Shown piece after piece: positions 60,823 through 64,000 of a DNA stretch of 64,000 nt. The notes under the pieces were generated by a model, which saw nothing but the letters and a program-made list of their open reading frames with translations, had not been told where the DNA came from and did not search any database. Source of the DNA: Hanleya hanleyi (Eukaryota; Mollusca; Polyplacophora; Lepidopleurida; Hanleyidae); assembly GCA_036873755.1 (NCBI GenBank), contig JAVTVY010025167.1, positions 39,331 to 103,330 of the forward strand, written 5' to 3'. The first letter of the stretch is position 1, and every line of letters starts with the position of its first letter. The position numbers and the translations under genes were made by a program.

Positions 60823-61260
60823 AACGCAACATTAACATGGTGGAGGAAAACAATGCAGGCGCACTGACAAGAAGTCATATGGCCCACAAGAAAATATACT
60901 TACTGCATATTTCTAAAGATATCACAAGAACCAAAAGTCATCCCTGTGATGATTTGTATCCCCGCCACGCTTTTGTTGTAGATGTTCATGTGGACATCTT
61001 GAACCTCGACAATGGTCCGTCACGAGGCACTGTCATTAGTCCTCTTTTGTTCAACATCTGAGTAACGGCGAAAAAGGAACACATCAATCGAACCACCCAA
61101 AGATTTGTCCCTGGATGGTTGAAAAAATAAACGGCATAAAATTCCTCGGAATGATCATAATTAAACGCAACATTAAAAGGGTGGTGGAAAACGATGCCGT
61201 CGTACTGACAAGAAGTCATATAACCCCACAGACAAATGCATTAATAAAAAAAACATCCAA
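60823..61260 (+). pseudogene. decayed non-LTR retrotransposon RT fragment, partly duplicated
   Basis: Plus-strand text 'LDNGPSRGTVISPLLFNI' near 61008-61061 is the RT motif NGxPQGSxxSPLLFNI, followed after a stop by 'NGIKFLGMIIIKRNIK' near 61130. This is the same family as 36996-38000 (shared 'cctcgacaatggtccg.cac' and 'caaagatttgt.cctggatg'). 'aaacgcaacattaa' and the next 60 bases occur twice (60823 and 61160), and the 'atccctgtgatgatttg' block also occurs twice (60940 and 61280), so a segment of about 340 bp is tandemly duplicated. Confidence 0.65.
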
Positions 61261-61339
61261 AATTGAACCCAAATTGATCCCTGTGATGATTTGAATCCCA
61301 GCCACGCTTTCATTGTGCATGTAGCTGTTCTTTTGGACA

Positions 61340-62535
61340 TATTGAATGACGTCCACACGGCCCCTAGCACCGGCTTGAGCGATATTAGATACAAATATTT
61401 CCGAGCGATGATGTAATCGCCCTAACAAGTCATAGCTCGGAAGGGAAGAGAACTTAGTCGAGGTTCGAGGTCCTATAATTTTTGAGGGACCACAGAATTT
61501 GAAGATGATTGGTTGTTCAAGACACTGGGTTGGTCGAAACCTGTCCGATAGCAGAGGAGGGGAAATGAAACCGTTTTTCACTATTTCGTTTCTTTAGAGA
61601 AATAGACATTTCCATTATTCTGTTTAAGGAAACTGTCTAAGTAATCTCAATCTGGTGCTAACAATGAATGGACTCGATATACCTGTTATATTTGGCTAAA
61701 TGTTCGAGGAGGTGAATTGGAGCGATATGCAAGAGTTGGAAAAAAATTGACAACGTCTAGCAACTAAAAAGCAACTATATGAGTCTACACGAAAGCTTTC
61801 TTCGACACCTCACATTCAGACCCGAGAACACGGTGGATTCTCGGACGTAGTCTTAGTATTTCGGCCCCGCTTGTATTGCAGATGTTCATGTGGAGACTAT
61901 AAAGTATCCACACGGCCTCTAGCGCTGGCGTAATCGGAATTATATACGCTAGCTCGGGAGCTGTGATGACAGATCAGCTCAAACAAATAACTTGTCCGAT
62001 GTTAATGGATGAGCATTGAAGACGGGCGGGCCTCGAGGACTAACAGTCCACCAGTGGAATCGTACCATATACAGGTAATAATTTGGAGCGATATGCAAGA
62101 GGTAGGAAAAATTGAGGACGCCTGGCGACTGAAAAGCAAACATATGGCTCTACAGGAAAGCCTCCCTCGGCACCTCACATTCAGAACCGAGAATACTGTG
62201 GATTCTCGGACGAAGCCTTAGTATCTCAGCCGCAGATGTTCATGTGGAGACTATGAAGTATCCACACCACCACTAACACCGGCTTAATCGAAATTACATA
62301 CGCAAGCCCGGGAGCTGTGATGAAAGATCAGCTCAAACAAATAACTCATCCGATGTTAATGGATAAGCATTGAGGACGTCTGATGGAATTTCCCACCAAA
62401 ACAATGAACCAACATATATTTGTCGAGTGACATGTACAGAGGGTGGGCCGCGGGGACTAATAGTCCACCAGCAGAATCCTACCATATACGGGTAATAAAT
62501 TGAAGCGATATGCAAGAGGTGTGAACAATTATCAT
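61340..62535 (+). repeat. dispersed repeat family A, tandem copies
   Basis: Units starting 'ggagcgatatgcaagag' at about 61717, 62083 and (as 'gaagcgatatgcaagag') 62492 give periods of about 366 and 409 bp. The longer one has an insertion at about 62380-62425. Shared landmarks include 'acagatcagctcaaacaaat', 'ccgatgttaatggat' and 'ctaatagtccacca/ctaacagtccacca'. A single tail unit lies at 61350-61390 ('acggcccctagcaccggctt'). The window's first copy is at 366-617. Confidence 0.75.
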
Positions 62536-64000
62536 ATACAACCATATGACTCAATCATATGCAGCTGAGCTCGGCAAGATGACCACTCGATGATGGAGAG
62601 TCATCGGGCTTGATTAACTAACTTACATCGAAAGCAAATCTTTAACTGGAATATTGTCAATATGTACACTGTGTTGTCGTGTCTGATTACACAACCAAGT
62701 GATCGAGTCCTGTGTTACTCAGTATGGAGTGCTTACGTTCATTTTAAGGTCAGGAATGTATATATCCTGTCAATCACCAGTTCAGAAAACTCTAAAACTG
62801 CACGTGAACCATAGAATCGCTGGAAGGGGGAATTTTTGCTTGGCATTGTTCCGTAGTAATAATACAAACTTAATTCTAATCTGCATTGTTTCTGATTCAA
62901 ATTCCATAAAACATCGAAATTACCCATTATTCCGAATGTGAACGAAAAAAATGTTCGCGCAATTGTATTGTGTAGGTCTCGGCCACCCAGGTACTGGGTC
63001 AATACAGCGCTCACCGGGGGAAGGTGAAATTAACGCGTTTTAGCCAACCGGTAATGCGCACATTTTCTTTATGGGACGGAGAGAAAGCGATTCCTGCTCG
63101 CACGGAAAGTGATTTCTGAAAATGTTTCTCTTTCCACAAATGTTTATATGACCTTTGGAAGGAAACAAGGAGGGGAAATTATGGGACTTGGAGCGGCTTT
63201 TATGCATTTGTTCACACTTGTTTCGCATTCTCGTCGTGATTTCAAATGTTCCATACAATGGCTATCATATGCGCCATATTTGTTCAAGCGCCGTCAAAAT
63301 TGGGCCCAGTACTTAAAGCCATTTGGAAAGGTGGGAGCGAGCAGCCCCCCGCTCCACAGCCCGCTGAGCCACAGTTGAGTCAATAGCGGCCGGTAAGTGC
63401 GTCATCGTCGTCGGATGAACCAACATATCAGACTAGAGGCCAGTTTAGTCGTACGATCGCGCAAAATTTGACAGTTTAAAGAAAATCTGATCACACATCG
63501 GGCGCTCTGCCGATAAATAACGTAATAACAACGATACCGACGTGAGAATTCGATGTGGAGTTAGCCGTCCTGCACGAATGAACTAATACGCCCTCACTTG
63601 GGTAGTTTCTTACACTTTTGGGACCACTTTTGGTTCTTATAATTTTTTCAAAAATATGAAGTCAGTATATTTGCCTGTTGGGTCATATGACTTCTTGTTA
63701 GTACTCCGACATCTTTTATAATCACCGTTGTTATGTTGAGTTAAATGTTGCCTGTATATGAGAATATTCTGTTGAGGCACGTTTCGCCCCATCATCCGAA
63801 CGCATGGCACGATCATACGTAGAAACTTCTGCTCGTAGCCATGCGGTAACGGGTGCTATCTGAGTGTAATAGGGCGTTTCCCAAATGGTCACATCCGACT
63901 GGCCCCATTACATCCGACATCGGTGCAATCACATTCATACAACGAAGACACACCTCCAGAAAGCGATCGATTGAAATGATCCCATGGTGGGCTTCGAAGT
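62536..64000. other. unique sequence at window end, no gene seen
   Basis: 62940-63600 is GC-balanced and unique, with short overlapping frames on both strands (63040-63258 minus; 63109-63378 plus) that I do not recognise. The last 400 bp show nothing. Confidence 0.3.

Overview
This is eukaryotic DNA, AT-rich, with one recognisable host gene part in 64 kb and a dense load of transposable-element remains and minisatellites. The gene is the last coding exon of an NK1-class (NKX1 / Drosophila slouch type) homeobox gene at 6544-7139 on the + strand. An NK1 homeodomain places the genome in the animals. Several dispersed elements, notably the 'gagtgagtgagtgaata...tttaacgtcgc' SINE-like sequence at 22245 and its relative at 5405, resemble elements I associate with mollusc genomes. 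My best guess is therefore a mollusc or another lophotrochozoan, with moderate confidence. There are no prokaryotic operons, CRISPR arrays or rRNA genes.

Layout. 0-6.5 kb: an inverted-repeat MITE (618-1145), a 43-bp minisatellite, a cluster of tRNA-like SINE copies (4.4-5.0 kb), a decayed Penelope-like (PLE-type) reverse transcriptase copy interrupted by a SINE fragment, and a 23-bp minisatellite. All of this lies upstream of, and probably in the intron before, the NK1 exon. 6.54-8.04 kb: NK1 terminal exon, then, only 25 bp after the stop codon, a 684-bp foldback element with perfect 26-bp terminal inverted repeats and a 6-bp target duplication. The element lies inside the inferred 3' UTR, because the first AATAAA is at 8037. 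8-36 kb: a gene desert downstream of NK1 with scattered non-repetitive, more GC-balanced patches that could be regulatory. It is interspersed with a complete TTAA-flanked piggyBac-type MITE (12023-12616), further PLE copies, a 48-bp minisatellite inside an inverted-repeat element (19692-20405), a 36-bp minisatellite, a pair of about 445-bp elements (26117 and 28577) and a 54-bp satellite (33.2-34.15 kb).

36-64 kb: a PLE copy abutting a decayed non-LTR retrotransposon with RT and RNase H traces (36996-38000). Then degenerate repeats, a 17-bp minisatellite, a piggyBac-type MITE whose internal segment has expanded into a 30-bp array (46001-47070), a 1.67-kb 33-bp satellite (47143-48812), a 48/30-bp compound array (50720-51639), the best preserved PLE copy with a YIDD motif (55684-56790), and a second complete TTAA-flanked element (58268-59400) carrying five copies of an imperfect palindrome GTTGC-N6-GCAAC.

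The recurring theme is minisatellite birth inside or beside transposable elements: at least three unrelated inverted-repeat elements contain internal tandem arrays. In one case the array unit can be read directly as an amplified segment of the parent MITE. Many long open frames in the window are by-products of arrays whose period is a multiple of three and are not treated as genes. All statements of family membership come from reading motifs by eye; no database search was possible.
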